Part shown: positions 52,172-60,824 of the stretch, one piece after another
Layout: the number at the start of each line of letters is the position of its first letter
How positions within the stretch are numbered: the first letter of the stretch is position 1
DNA from: Dinghuibacter silviterrae
GTDB taxonomy: Bacteria; Bacteroidota; Bacteroidia; Chitinophagales; Chitinophagaceae
NCBI RefSeq assembly: GCF_004366355.1
Contig: NZ_SODV01000002.1
Location: 784,768-848,767 of the forward strand
Reading direction: 5' to 3'
Length of the DNA stretch: 64,000 bases
The notes under the pieces: model-generated
Told to the model about the DNA's origin: nothing
The model's input: the letters and a program-made list of their open reading frames with translations, nothing else
Database searches by the model: none
Position numbers and translations under genes: made by a program

Positions 52172-52549
52172 ATGAAACGAGTCACAGGAATCGGGGGTAT
52201 TTTCTTCAAATGCCAGGACCCGGAAAAAATGAAAGAGTGGTACAAAACCCACCTCGGTTTTGACGTAAGTCCCTATGGCGTAAAATTTGATTGGCGACAG
52301 GAAGAGGACACTGCGAAGAAGGGATATACGGTATGGAGCCCTTTTTCTGAAAAGACCAAATACTTTGAACCCTCCACAAAGGACTTTATGATCAATTACC
52401 GGGTCGACAACATCGAAGCGCTCGTCGCAGCGCTAAAAGAGGAAGGCGTGACGGTGTTAGACGCTGTGGAATCGTATGATTATGGAAAATTTGTGCACAT
52501 TCTGGATATAGAAGGCAACAAAATTGAATTGTTTGAACCTAAGGAGTAA
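52172..52549 (+). CDS. VOC (glyoxalase/bleomycin resistance) family protein
   Basis: A 125-residue protein of the vicinal oxygen chelate fold with two beta-alpha-beta units: MKRVTGIGGIFFKCQDPEKMKEWYKTHLGF and FMINYRVDNIEALVAALKEEGV...GKFVHILDIEGNKIELFEP. The ATG at 52172 is preferred over an in-frame TTG at 52157. Substrate unknown. It overlaps the convergent lrp-type gene by 11 bp. Confidence 0.88.
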   Translation: MKRVTGIGGIFFKCQDPEKMKEWYKTHLGFDVSPYGVKFDWRQEEDTAKKGYTVWSPFSEKTKYFEPSTKDFMINYRVDNIEALVAALKEEGVTVLDAVESYDYGKFVHILDIEGNKIELFEPKE

Positions 52550-53009
52550 TCTGATAGGCCGTTGTCCTTTTAGCCTCGACAAGGACAAACGACGTCATCA
52601 AATTGCCGACATGGGGCAGGGGCGCCAGTTTACTCTTTAGGAAATGGTTATACGCATCCATGTCGGCGATCACCACCTTTAGCAGGAAATCGGCGACGCC
52701 GGTCAGCTGATAGCATTCCATCACCTCGGGAAATTTGACCACCTCCTTTTCGAACTGGCTGAGGATCGTATCCGAATGTTCTTTCAGCTTGACCGTGGTA
52801 AAACCAATCAGCTTCTTTCCGATGCAGTTCCTGTCCAGCAACGCAACATACGAACGGATTACACCCCGCTCTTCCAGGCGCCTGATCCGCTCATGGACGG
52901 CAGTCACCGACTTGCCCGTCTTGGCCGAGAGCTCCTTGGTCGTCATGCGCGCATCGTACTGAAGGACAGAGAGGATCTGGATGTCAATAGCGTCGAGATC
53001 GGCAAGCAT
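52539..53009 (-). CDS. Lrp/AsnC family transcriptional regulator
   Basis: A 156-residue regulator. The N-terminal helix-turn-helix is TTKELSAKTGKSVTAVHERIRRLEERGVI and the C-terminal RAM ligand-binding domain contains ECYQLTGVADFLLKVVIADMDAYNHFL. Such proteins sense amino acids. It is divergent from the histidine decarboxylase gene with a 101-bp AT-rich gap, so control of that gene in response to histidine or another amino acid is a reasonable inference. Confidence 0.95.
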   Translation of the reverse strand: MLADLDAIDIQILSVLQYDARMTTKELSAKTGKSVTAVHERIRRLEERGVIRSYVALLDRNCIGKKLIGFTTVKLKEHSDTILSQFEKEVVKFPEVMECYQLTGVADFLLKVVIADMDAYNHFLKSKLAPLPHVGNLMTSFVLVEAKRTTAYQITP

Positions 53010-53110
53010 ACAATTGAAATTTTTTCTGTTGTCGGCCCCAAAGTTAGTTTTATTTTCCGCCTAACTGCCGATGTGTAGGAAAAAGGGGCGGCATTCTCCA
53101 ACTTCGCCGT

Positions 53111-54253
53111 ATGAATACCTTGACTGTCGCCCATCACCGGCGTCTGGAAGACTATATGGCGAAAGCCTTTGAGAGGGCAAAGCATTTTATCGGCTACCCG
53201 ATCGCCACGGACTTTGACTACAGTGAGTTGTATCCTTTGCTGTCGCTTCCGCTGAACAACGTCGGCGACCCCTTTGTCGAGTCGACCTACGACCTCAACT
53301 CCCGCAGCATCGAGGTCGAGGTATTGCAGTTTTTCGCATCGATCTTCCGCGCGCCGGAGAACAACTGGTGGGGATATGTCACCAACGGGGGTTCCGAAGG
53401 CAACCTTTATAGTCTTTATATCGCCCGGGAATTGTACCCGGAAGGGATCGTCTACTATTCGGAGGCGACGCATTATAGTGTCCAAAAGAATATTCAGTTG
53501 CTTGGCCTGCGCAGCATCGTTATACGGACCAACGACCAGGGGGAGATGGACTATGACGACCTGGAGCAAATGATCCAGCTACACCGGGAAAAACCGGTCA
53601 TCGTGCTGGCCAACATCGGGACGACGATGACCGAGGCCAAAGATGACCTGGGGGCTATCCGGAAGGTCTTTAAGCGTTCGGCCATTAGGAACCACTATAT
53701 CCATTGTGACGCTGCGCTGGCCGGTGTGTACAGCGCCCTGCTCGAACTGGAGCCCGGTTTCGACTTCAGTTTCGGAGCGGACAGCATCGCGATCAGCGGA
53801 CACAAGTTCATCGGCTCGCCGATCCCCTGTGGCGTCGTGCTCGTGAAGAAGAACTACAAAGACAGGATAGGGAAGGCCGTTTCTTATATCGGCACCCTGG
53901 ATACCACCATTTCCGGCAGCCGGAATGGGCACAGCCCGCTTTTCCTTTGGTATGCAATAAAACGACTGGGTGTCGAAGGCCTGCGGCAACGCGCCGTCGA
54001 CTGTCTGGCCATGGCCGCGTATGTCGTGGAAAGATTCCAGTCCATCGGCATCCCCGCCTGGCGAAACCCTTCTGCCATTACGGTGGTATTCCCGGCGCCC
54101 GGACCTCTTATCCGTCAGAAATGGCAACTGGCAACGGAAGGAGGATGGAGCCATATCATCTGTATGCCTGGCTGCAGTAAGACATCTATCGACGAATTCA
54201 TGGAGTCCCTTCAGCGGGAAGGCGCCTTGCCAAACTTTTTCTTGAAAGAATGA
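53111..54253 (+). CDS. hdc: PLP-dependent histidine decarboxylase
   Basis: A 380-residue group II decarboxylase of the bacterial PLP histidine decarboxylase type, which turns histidine into histamine and CO2. Family segments are GYPIATDFDYSELYPLL, LNNVGDPFVES, GYVTNGGSEGNLYSLYIARE (PLP phosphate), ATHYSVQKN, VLANIGTTMTEAKDD, HCDAALAGVY (Asp to the pyridine) and ISGHKFIGSPIPCGVVL with Schiff-base Lys232. Length and motif order match the Morganella/Acinetobacter type used for histamine-containing siderophores. A close relative acting on another amino acid cannot be excluded. Its 3' end overlaps the convergent AraC gene by 43 bp. Confidence 0.9.
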   Translation: MNTLTVAHHRRLEDYMAKAFERAKHFIGYPIATDFDYSELYPLLSLPLNNVGDPFVESTYDLNSRSIEVEVLQFFASIFRAPENNWWGYVTNGGSEGNLYSLYIARELYPEGIVYYSEATHYSVQKNIQLLGLRSIVIRTNDQGEMDYDDLEQMIQLHREKPVIVLANIGTTMTEAKDDLGAIRKVFKRSAIRNHYIHCDAALAGVYSALLELEPGFDFSFGADSIAISGHKFIGSPIPCGVVLVKKNYKDRIGKAVSYIGTLDTTISGSRNGHSPLFLWYAIKRLGVEGLRQRAVDCLAMAAYVVERFQSIGIPAWRNPSAITVVFPAPGPLIRQKWQLATEGGWSHIICMPGCSKTSIDEFMESLQREGALPNFFLKE

Positions 54254-55014
54254 GAGAAATGCGAAAGGCTTTCAAACCCCAGGTCGAGATAAATCGCCGA
54301 GGGCTTCTTATTCTTTTGCTCAATCAGGTGTCGGGCCTCGGTCAGCCGTTTTTCCTGTAACCACTGGCGGGGCGACATGCCGAATGTTTTCTGGAAGTCC
54401 CGCTTAAACCCCGCCAGGCTTCTCCCCGTGAGTTGTGCAAACTTTTCAACGGGGACATTGAAATGAAAATTGTGGAGCATGAATTTTTCCAGGTCGATCT
54501 TATGGGGCTCGGAAAAGTCGAATAGGAATTCCCTGAGTTCCGGCATGGTCAGCAGGAGCAATTGCACCGCCTCCCTCACTTTTAGCATGCCCAGGGCCGC
54601 CGTCATCTTTTCCTCCGGATGGCGGACATAGGGGATCACAGAATGGAAAAAGCCCTGCAGAAAATCATTTCCGGGTATAAGGATGTTGGATGGACCGGTA
54701 TATTTTTGTCTGATGTCTATATGCTCCTCCAGGGCCATCTTCCTGAGCTGGTCTTCCAGCAGGAAAATGACGATGGTTTGATAATCCTCTCCGTCCAGCG
54801 GTGTTTTGGTCAGTTGGGCCAGCTGGTGCTTCCGGATCAGGGTCATCTGGCCCCGTCGCATCGACAATTTTTGGCTGGAGGTTTCCAATGTAAATTGCCC
54901 GGAGACCTGTAATACCAGGGTATTGTGCTCGACGAACCACACCTTCTCCTTCCGCAGGGCCGCAAGGAAAGAATAGAAGATTACTCCCGGTACTATTTCG
55001 GTGGCATTCGTCAC
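54211..55014 (-). CDS. AraC family transcriptional regulator
   Basis: A 267-residue regulator. An N-terminal cupin-like ligand domain (VLQVSGQFTLETSSQKLSMRRGQM) precedes the C-terminal AraC double helix-turn-helix (about 165-265: KFAQLTGRSLAGFKRDFQKTFGMSPRQWL and KKPSAIYLDLGFESLSHFSHSFKKKFG). It lies 16 bp from and just downstream of the aldo/keto reductase, on the same strand. Confidence 0.92.
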   Translation of the reverse strand: MTNATEIVPGVIFYSFLAALRKEKVWFVEHNTLVLQVSGQFTLETSSQKLSMRRGQMTLIRKHQLAQLTKTPLDGEDYQTIVIFLLEDQLRKMALEEHIDIRQKYTGPSNILIPGNDFLQGFFHSVIPYVRHPEEKMTAALGMLKVREAVQLLLLTMPELREFLFDFSEPHKIDLEKFMLHNFHFNVPVEKFAQLTGRSLAGFKRDFQKTFGMSPRQWLQEKRLTEARHLIEQKNKKPSAIYLDLGFESLSHFSHSFKKKFGKAPSR

Positions 55015-55030
55015 GACCTAAAGATAAATA

Positions 55031-55993
55031 TTATCTATGCAAGTACGTCCCACCAGCGATTTCGCCGGGTGCGAAATGGGTGTTCAGGGTTTGCATCTCT
55101 TCCGATGTAAAGGTGATTCCGAGGGCTTGTATGTTTTCCGGAAGCCGTGACCGCCGGCTCATGCTCACCAGGGTCATGATGTCATCTCCCTGTGCGTTTA
55201 CCCAGGCGATCGCCAGTTGTGCCGGTGTATATCCTTTTTCCTTTGCCATTGCCTTTAATACCTCGACTTTCGCAAGGTTCCTGACCAGGTTTTCCCCCTG
55301 GAAACGCGAAAAATGGTGGCGATAGTCTCCCGCGGCAAGGGGCGCTGTCAATTCGCCCGTGAGCAGACCTTCGGCCGTATTGGCAAAGCTCACCACGCCA
55401 ATACCCAGTTCTTTCGCCGTGGGAAGAAGGTCCCGTTCTATCTCTCGGTCCGCCAGCGAATAGCCTATTTCCAGTGCCGTTACAGGATACACGCTGTGCG
55501 CCTTACGCAGTTGCTCCGCGTTGATTTCGGACACCCCCAGGTAACGAACCTTTCCTTCTTTGATCAGGTCGGCGACCGTCCCGATCACGTCTTCCACCGG
55601 AACGGAATTGTCGAGCCTGCACGGCTGATAAAGATCGATGATTTCCACACCCAGGCGCACTAACGAGTAGTCGATGAAGTTCTTTATGGACAAAGGACGC
55701 AAGTCCAAACCAATGAACCGACCGCCGTAGATGATCGCGCCAAACTTGACACTTAAGAAGGCATCGTCTCTCCGGCCTTTGATGGCTTTGCCCACCAGCA
55801 GTTCGTTATGCCCGCTACCATAAAAGTCTCCCGTATTCAGGAAATTAACGCCGTTGTCCAAGGCCATCCGGATGGTGGCGATGCCTTCGTTTTCATCTTT
55901 TGCCGGGGAGCCCCAGACAGAGGACATGCGCATGCAGCCAAGGCCGAGTTTGGATACGAGGGGGCCGTTGTTGCCCAGATTTATTGTCGTCAT
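55031..55993 (-). CDS. aldo/keto reductase
   Basis: A 320-residue NADPH-dependent oxidoreductase with the TIM-barrel AKR motifs GLGCMRM, NFLNTGDFYGSGHNE (Asp and Tyr of the catalytic set), LSVKFG (Lys) and SEINAEQLRKA. The fourth catalytic position, normally His, is Cys in DLYQPCRLDN; many members of this subgroup lack the His too. Substrate unknown. It lies just upstream of an AraC regulator on the same strand, so the two may be cotranscribed. Confidence 0.92.
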   Translation of the reverse strand: MTTINLGNNGPLVSKLGLGCMRMSSVWGSPAKDENEGIATIRMALDNGVNFLNTGDFYGSGHNELLVGKAIKGRRDDAFLSVKFGAIIYGGRFIGLDLRPLSIKNFIDYSLVRLGVEIIDLYQPCRLDNSVPVEDVIGTVADLIKEGKVRYLGVSEINAEQLRKAHSVYPVTALEIGYSLADREIERDLLPTAKELGIGVVSFANTAEGLLTGELTAPLAAGDYRHHFSRFQGENLVRNLAKVEVLKAMAKEKGYTPAQLAIAWVNAQGDDIMTLVSMSRRSRLPENIQALGITFTSEEMQTLNTHFAPGEIAGGTYLHR

Positions 55994-56145
55994 TACACAA
56001 AGGTCGGGGGTGGGCCAACTGGCGGCTTTCTTTTATGGCTCAATTTAGTTGTCTGGGTGGCTCACCCCGTTTTGTCCATGTCATCCCCCGTTTTTGCCAT
56101 TTCTCCTCATGTCCCCGCGTTGTTCCTTTGCAAGAAAAAGTCAAT

Positions 56146-57237
56146 ATGCGTATCGTGTCTCTTGAAGAACACATTTCCTTGCCGGAGATGATCGAACAAC
56201 TACCCTCGGAGTTACGGCCCCACGCTTCCCCCGCCATACAACGGCTTCAGCCGAAACTGGCAGACATCACAGGGGAACGGTTGCGCTCGATGGACGAGAA
56301 TGGCATTGCCATGCAGGTGCTTTCCGTGGATGGCGTGGGGGCGCAACTACTAAACCCTGAAGCCGGTCCTGCATTTGCCCGCCGGTATAATGATCTTATT
56401 GCGGAAAAGATCGCGGATTACCCCAACCGGTTTACCGCATTTGCCCACCTGCCCATTACCGCTCCGATGGCCGCGGCGGATGAACTGGAGCGAGCCGTCC
56501 ATCAACACCATTTTCGCGGGGCCATGATCCGAGGACTGTCCCAGGACCGTTTTCTGGATCATCCGGATTTCGCCCCCTTGCTACAAATGGCGGAGAAACT
56601 GGGTGTGCCGGTCTATATCCATCCGGGTATGCCACCCAAAGCGGTAGCCGATGCTTATTACAGCGACCTGCCCCATCATCCCGGTCTGATGGAGTCCCTT
56701 GCCTGTTATGGCTGGGGCTGGCATTCGGAGACGGCGATACACGTGTTACGGTTGCTGCTTGCCGGGGTTTTTGATCAATATCCGGGGCTGCGCGTCATTA
56801 TCGGTCATATGGGGGAAATGCTGCCCATGATGATGGTGAGGGCGACCCGGGTTTTTGCCCCTGGAAACGGAGGCGCGAACCAACGGACGCTGATCGAAAC
56901 CTTCCGGCAACAGGTATTCATCACCACCAGCGGCATTTTTACCCAGCCGCCACTGCGTATTGCCATAGACACCTTTGGTATCGACAACATCCTGTTCTCC
57001 GTGGATTATCCCTTTAGCACCAACGAAATGGGTCTCGAATTTTTGCGTAATATCCCACTCCCGGCCTCGCAAATAGAACAGATCGCTACAAAAGGCCCGG
57101 GCAATGGGGGCGCATCGGGACGATCACTATATCTTCCTGTTGTTAGTGTCAGGCTCCGGCGTTATGATGGTCGATTTGCAGGAGATCAGGATGGAAGCGC
57201 GACAGTTGTTCTATGTGCTTCCCGGCCAGGTGCATGA
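56146..57237 (+). CDS. amidohydrolase 2 family metal-dependent hydrolase with abnormal C-terminus
   Basis: A 363-residue frame whose first about 315 residues follow the amidohydrolase-2 (ACMSD/decarboxylase-like) pattern: MRIVSLEEHISLP, FTAFAHLPIT, VPVYIHPGMPP, VIIGHMGEMLP and ILFSVDYPFSTNEMG. The family normally ends in an A.KNA.RLL.L helix. Here the helix begins (ASQIEQIATK) and is then replaced by a 47-residue glycine/arginine-rich tail that is the wrong frame of the following AraC gene. The 3' end therefore appears to be deleted and fused to foreign sequence. The start at 56146 is the natural family start. The barrel may still fold, but stability is doubtful. Confidence 0.82.
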   Translation: MRIVSLEEHISLPEMIEQLPSELRPHASPAIQRLQPKLADITGERLRSMDENGIAMQVLSVDGVGAQLLNPEAGPAFARRYNDLIAEKIADYPNRFTAFAHLPITAPMAAADELERAVHQHHFRGAMIRGLSQDRFLDHPDFAPLLQMAEKLGVPVYIHPGMPPKAVADAYYSDLPHHPGLMESLACYGWGWHSETAIHVLRLLLAGVFDQYPGLRVIIGHMGEMLPMMMVRATRVFAPGNGGANQRTLIETFRQQVFITTSGIFTQPPLRIAIDTFGIDNILFSVDYPFSTNEMGLEFLRNIPLPASQIEQIATKGPGNGGASGRSLYLPVVSVRLRRYDGRFAGDQDGSATVVLCASRPGA

Positions 57238-57850
57238 TCACATACGGGCCCACTGCGCAGAAGGCTGGTTTATGGGTGTCGACAGATCGCTGGTGCCCCA
57301 AGGCTGCCGGAATATATTGGAAGGGAGGTTGACCTTGCAAACGCCCTGCTCCCTAACCCCGGCGGCTTTGGAGGAATGCGTTCAATTGCTTAGGCTCCTG
57401 GTTAAGAGGTCTACGGACAAAACCCGCCTTTACGCACCGGTGGCGCATTCGCTGGCGCAGTCATTTCTTTGGCTGGCAGCTGATGCCTATGACGACAGTA
57501 CATCGCCCCATAAGACCTTGTCCAGACCGGCCGAGCTATGCCGGCAATTCAGGCTGTTGTTGTCAGAAAATATCCGCACGATCAAAACCCCTTCGGCGTA
57601 TGCGTCCTCTCTGCACGTATCGACGTCCTATCTGAACGAAGCGATCAGGGGGGAGACCGGTTTGCCCTGCAGTCATTGGATCAAACAGGAGGTGCTCATG
57701 GAAGCAAAGCGGCTATTGTACCACAGCGAACTGAGCGTAAAAGAGATTGCAGAGGATTTGGGCTATGAAGATCCTGCCTATTTTTCCCGCTTCTTTCGAA
57801 AGGCGGCGGGTATGCCGGCGATTGCTTTCCGGGAGGTGTCCAGGAAGTGA
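57104..57850 (+). CDS. AraC family regulator, N-terminally truncated
   Basis: A 248-residue frame starting MGAHRDDHYIFLLLVSGSGVMMVDL. In relatives the GAHRDDHYIF segment lies some 20-40 residues inside the protein, after the first strand of the cupin domain, so the real start is missing. The rest is intact: cupin strands, then a C-terminal AraC domain (SAYASSLHVSTSYLNEAIRGETGLPCSHWI, SVKEIAEDLGYEDPAYFSRFFRKAAGMP). The upstream frame closes at a stop at 57074. It overlaps the amidohydrolase frame by 134 bp. A deletion that joined the two genes explains both defects. It may be a pseudogene. Confidence 0.7.
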   Translation: MGAHRDDHYIFLLLVSGSGVMMVDLQEIRMEARQLFYVLPGQVHDHIRAHCAEGWFMGVDRSLVPQGCRNILEGRLTLQTPCSLTPAALEECVQLLRLLVKRSTDKTRLYAPVAHSLAQSFLWLAADAYDDSTSPHKTLSRPAELCRQFRLLLSENIRTIKTPSAYASSLHVSTSYLNEAIRGETGLPCSHWIKQEVLMEAKRLLYHSELSVKEIAEDLGYEDPAYFSRFFRKAAGMPAIAFREVSRK

Positions 57851-59286
57851 GCCCCCGCCACCGCCACGGCAAATGGCTTAAGCTCGATGGCAGCCCCTGT
57901 GATCGGGATTTCCGCGGGTTTTTCGTCACCGGTGGAAGTATCCACTACGTGGAGCCATCCTCCATCAAATTCTTTTGGCAATACAAGCCTCACCAGCTTG
58001 TCCCGTTTATTGATCAGGAGCAACCTTCGCCCCTTCGCGGTGGCTACTGCCTGTAGGGTGATCGCATCCGGCGCGCCGGCGCTGTTGACAAACGTATCGC
58101 CCGGCCCAAAATTATCTTTCAGGAGTTTGAGCACCCAATACCTGGCATTGGGCCGGCCCGTCTTCCAGTTGATCATGCTGACGCTGGGGTATTGCGTGGG
58201 ATAGCCGACCAATTGGGATTCGCCTACGACGTCGATGCCCTGGTGCGCCAGGCCAAGGTAGGTATAGGCATACAACGCACCCGAAAGGTTCCAATAATCG
58301 TCGGGTATGGGATCCCTGTCGGGTACGGTGTTGTCGTTGTCCAGGATGCTGCCCAGCTCATCGATCGTCGTCTTTGTCGCCGGGGAAAGTCTTTTGCGGA
58401 TGCTTTCGATAAATTTGACGGTATTTAGGAAGCCGTCCGCACGCTCCCAAAAGGTATACTGCAGGACATCCCCGACCTGATGTGCGTTACCCGTGGCATA
58501 GAAATGATAGGAGATCATATCGAGCGGTACGCCGTCTTTGTGGTGCTTGCGATCGAGAAAATATTCGAACCATTCGGGCCGGTTCGGATCGGCGAGAGCC
58601 ATTGCCACGAATTTGGTACCGGGTGATATTTTTTTGATTGCACCGGTCACGGCATCGTATAGCCGGGTGTAGCTTTGCGCGGTGTTGCCGTGTTCAAAAT
58701 CCACCTCGTTGAGTACCTCCCAGTAGGGAACGGCATAGTGATGGCCCGACCCGTGCCTTGCCCCCGTTTCATCGGTAAATCCTCCTTTTGTATACCAACT
58801 GTACAACCGGGCGTAGTAACGGGCGATTTCGCCGTAGGTGGTATCGCGTGGCACATTGCCCTGGGTATAATCCCAAAAGACGGCGTAAGGATCATCGGGA
58901 TAAGCAACGGGCTGGGCCGTTTTATACATCCAAGCCGGGATCGTACTAAAGTTCAGAATGACGGAATGCCCTTTGGTCGCCTCCAGGAAGTCGAGGGTAA
59001 TGGGGTCGATGACGCTGAAGTCCCAGACATTCTCTTTCAGCTCGGCCACGCCCAGCCGCGGATAGGGGAGCCACGGGACAAAGCGGACGTAGTCGCAGCC
59101 CAGTGCCTGCAAGGCCGTAAAAATGGAGTCGTGTATCGGCGTTCCCCGGCGCATGGGTGGATTGACCACTACCTGAAGGGTCAGCGTGGTTTTTGAGATC
59201 ATCTGGGTTTGCCCCCATTGAATGGTCACCTGGGAACGGGCGGTTATGACTATAAGCGCCAACACAATAGAAAAGAGCGTCTTCAT
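57778..59286 (-). CDS. GH39-like glycoside hydrolase, exported
   Basis: A 502-residue protein with a signal peptide (MKTLFSIVLALIVITARSQ) starting at 59286. It resembles clan A barrel glycosidases of the GH39 kind (beta-xylosidase or related). The acid/base is probably Glu in VPYWEVLNEVDFE and the nucleophile Glu in TKTTIDELGSIL. A beta-sandwich follows (GRRLLLINKRDKLVRLVLP). The last about 20 residues, after VAVAGAH, run antisense over the end of the AraC gene and look like read-through rather than family sequence. Substrate not determined. Confidence 0.8.
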   Translation of the reverse strand: MKTLFSIVLALIVITARSQVTIQWGQTQMISKTTLTLQVVVNPPMRRGTPIHDSIFTALQALGCDYVRFVPWLPYPRLGVAELKENVWDFSVIDPITLDFLEATKGHSVILNFSTIPAWMYKTAQPVAYPDDPYAVFWDYTQGNVPRDTTYGEIARYYARLYSWYTKGGFTDETGARHGSGHHYAVPYWEVLNEVDFEHGNTAQSYTRLYDAVTGAIKKISPGTKFVAMALADPNRPEWFEYFLDRKHHKDGVPLDMISYHFYATGNAHQVGDVLQYTFWERADGFLNTVKFIESIRKRLSPATKTTIDELGSILDNDNTVPDRDPIPDDYWNLSGALYAYTYLGLAHQGIDVVGESQLVGYPTQYPSVSMINWKTGRPNARYWVLKLLKDNFGPGDTFVNSAGAPDAITLQAVATAKGRRLLLINKRDKLVRLVLPKEFDGGWLHVVDTSTGDEKPAEIPITGAAIELKPFAVAVAGAHFLDTSRKAIAGIPAAFRKKREK

Positions 59287-59406
59287 TGCATTAAAGTTCG
59301 ACAATGGCCCGGGATCGCCAAGTGCCGGAGCACGAAATCGCAAAAAGGATATTTGTAATCTCAAAAAAGACATAAACGGCCCGGTTTCAGGAAATACCTT
59401 TCTGTG

Positions 59407-60822
59407 ATGAAGATCGGTTTGTTCGGTATAGGGTTGGATACGTACTGGCCGCAATTCGACGGATTGGAAGCCAGATTGAGGGCGTATCTGGGGATCGTGG
59501 AGGAAAAACTGGCTGCAGTACACCCGGACGTCGTCAACGCCGGATTGGTGGATACGACGGACAAGGCTTTTGCCGCGGGCCGGCTTTTCAGATCGGCGGA
59601 TGTCGAGTTGATCTTTCTGTACGCAACGACCTATGCGCTTTCTTCGACGGTCCTTCCGGTGGTACAGGCCGCGAAAGTGCCGGTGGTGATCCTGAACCTG
59701 TCTCCTTCGGCCGCCATCGACTACGATCGTTTTAATGCGTTACAGGACCGGACGCAAATGACGGGGGAATGGCTGGCCTATTGTTCCTCCTGCCCCGTCC
59801 CGGAGCTCATGAATGTATGCCGCCGTGTAGGTATCCGGTGTCACCAGGTCACCGGTATGCTGGAGCGGGATAAGGAATGCTGGGCGGAGATCGGCGAATG
59901 GATTTCGGCGGCCCGGGTGGCGCACGTCATGCGGTACAACCGGCTGGGGTTGATGGGGCATTACTATAGCGGAATGCTGGATGTGTATACCGACCTGACC
60001 CAGCAATATGCTTCTTTCGGTGGGCATATCGAACTGCTGGAAGTGGACGAGCTTTCCGCTTTGCGTAAGACCGTGACACCGGCGGCCGCCGGCGACCGGG
60101 TACGCCTGTTCCGGGAAGTGTTTGACGTCCGGCCGGAATGCCCGCCGGCCGATCTGGAGCAGGCGGCGGTGACGTCGATCGCCTTGGCGCAAATGGTGGC
60201 AAAATATAAATTGGGGTCGCTGGCCTACTATTATAAGGGTTCCGGCCAACCGGATAATGAACTGGCCATCGCTTCCATGATCCTGGGGAACTCCTGGCTG
60301 ACGGCGAACGGCGTGCCGGTGGCGGGTGAATATGAGGTCAAAAATGTGCAGGCGATGAAGATCCTGGACAGTTTTGGGGCGGGGGGATCGTTTACGGAAT
60401 ATTACGCCATCGACTTCGATGCCGATGTCGTACTGATGGGGCACGACGGACCGGGTCATCCGGCCATTGCCGGCAGCCGGACGATCGTCCGGCCGCTACA
60501 GGTTTACCACGGTAAGGTGAGCCGCGGGCTTTCGGTGGAGATGTCGGTGCGGAAGGGCCCGGTGACCCTGTTGTCTGTGGTGGAAAAGACGGGGGGAGGC
60601 TTATTCCTCCTGGTGGCCGAAGGAGAATCGGTGGACGGCCCTGTTTTACAGATCGGAAATACCAACAGCCGGTACAGGTTCCCACCGGGGGCGCGGAATT
60701 TTGTCCAACGCTGGAACAGCCATGGGCCGGCACACCACTGTGCGGTCGGGGTCGGACACCTTTGGTCCAAGCTGGAAAAATTTGCTATCTTGATAGGCAT
60801 GGACATCATAAAAGTGTGTTAG
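59407..60822 (+). CDS. L-arabinose/L-fucose isomerase-like sugar isomerase family protein
   Basis: A 471-residue protein starting MKIGLFGIGLDTYWPQFDGL at the ATG at 59407 (a GTG lies one codon earlier). The N-terminal segment, LIFLYATTYALSSTVLPVVQ, the central Rossmann-like domain (HVMRYNRLGLMGHYYSGMLDVYTD) and the final GHLWSKLEKFAILIGM fit the arabinose/fucose isomerase fold. The metal-ligand pattern was not fully verified, so a non-canonical substrate is possible. It is divergent from the GH39-like gene and precedes an AraC regulator by 2 bp, suggesting a small sugar-use unit. Confidence 0.8.
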   Translation: MKIGLFGIGLDTYWPQFDGLEARLRAYLGIVEEKLAAVHPDVVNAGLVDTTDKAFAAGRLFRSADVELIFLYATTYALSSTVLPVVQAAKVPVVILNLSPSAAIDYDRFNALQDRTQMTGEWLAYCSSCPVPELMNVCRRVGIRCHQVTGMLERDKECWAEIGEWISAARVAHVMRYNRLGLMGHYYSGMLDVYTDLTQQYASFGGHIELLEVDELSALRKTVTPAAAGDRVRLFREVFDVRPECPPADLEQAAVTSIALAQMVAKYKLGSLAYYYKGSGQPDNELAIASMILGNSWLTANGVPVAGEYEVKNVQAMKILDSFGAGGSFTEYYAIDFDADVVLMGHDGPGHPAIAGSRTIVRPLQVYHGKVSRGLSVEMSVRKGPVTLLSVVEKTGGGLFLLVAEGESVDGPVLQIGNTNSRYRFPPGARNFVQRWNSHGPAHHCAVGVGHLWSKLEKFAILIGMDIIKVC

Positions 60823-60824
60823 AC

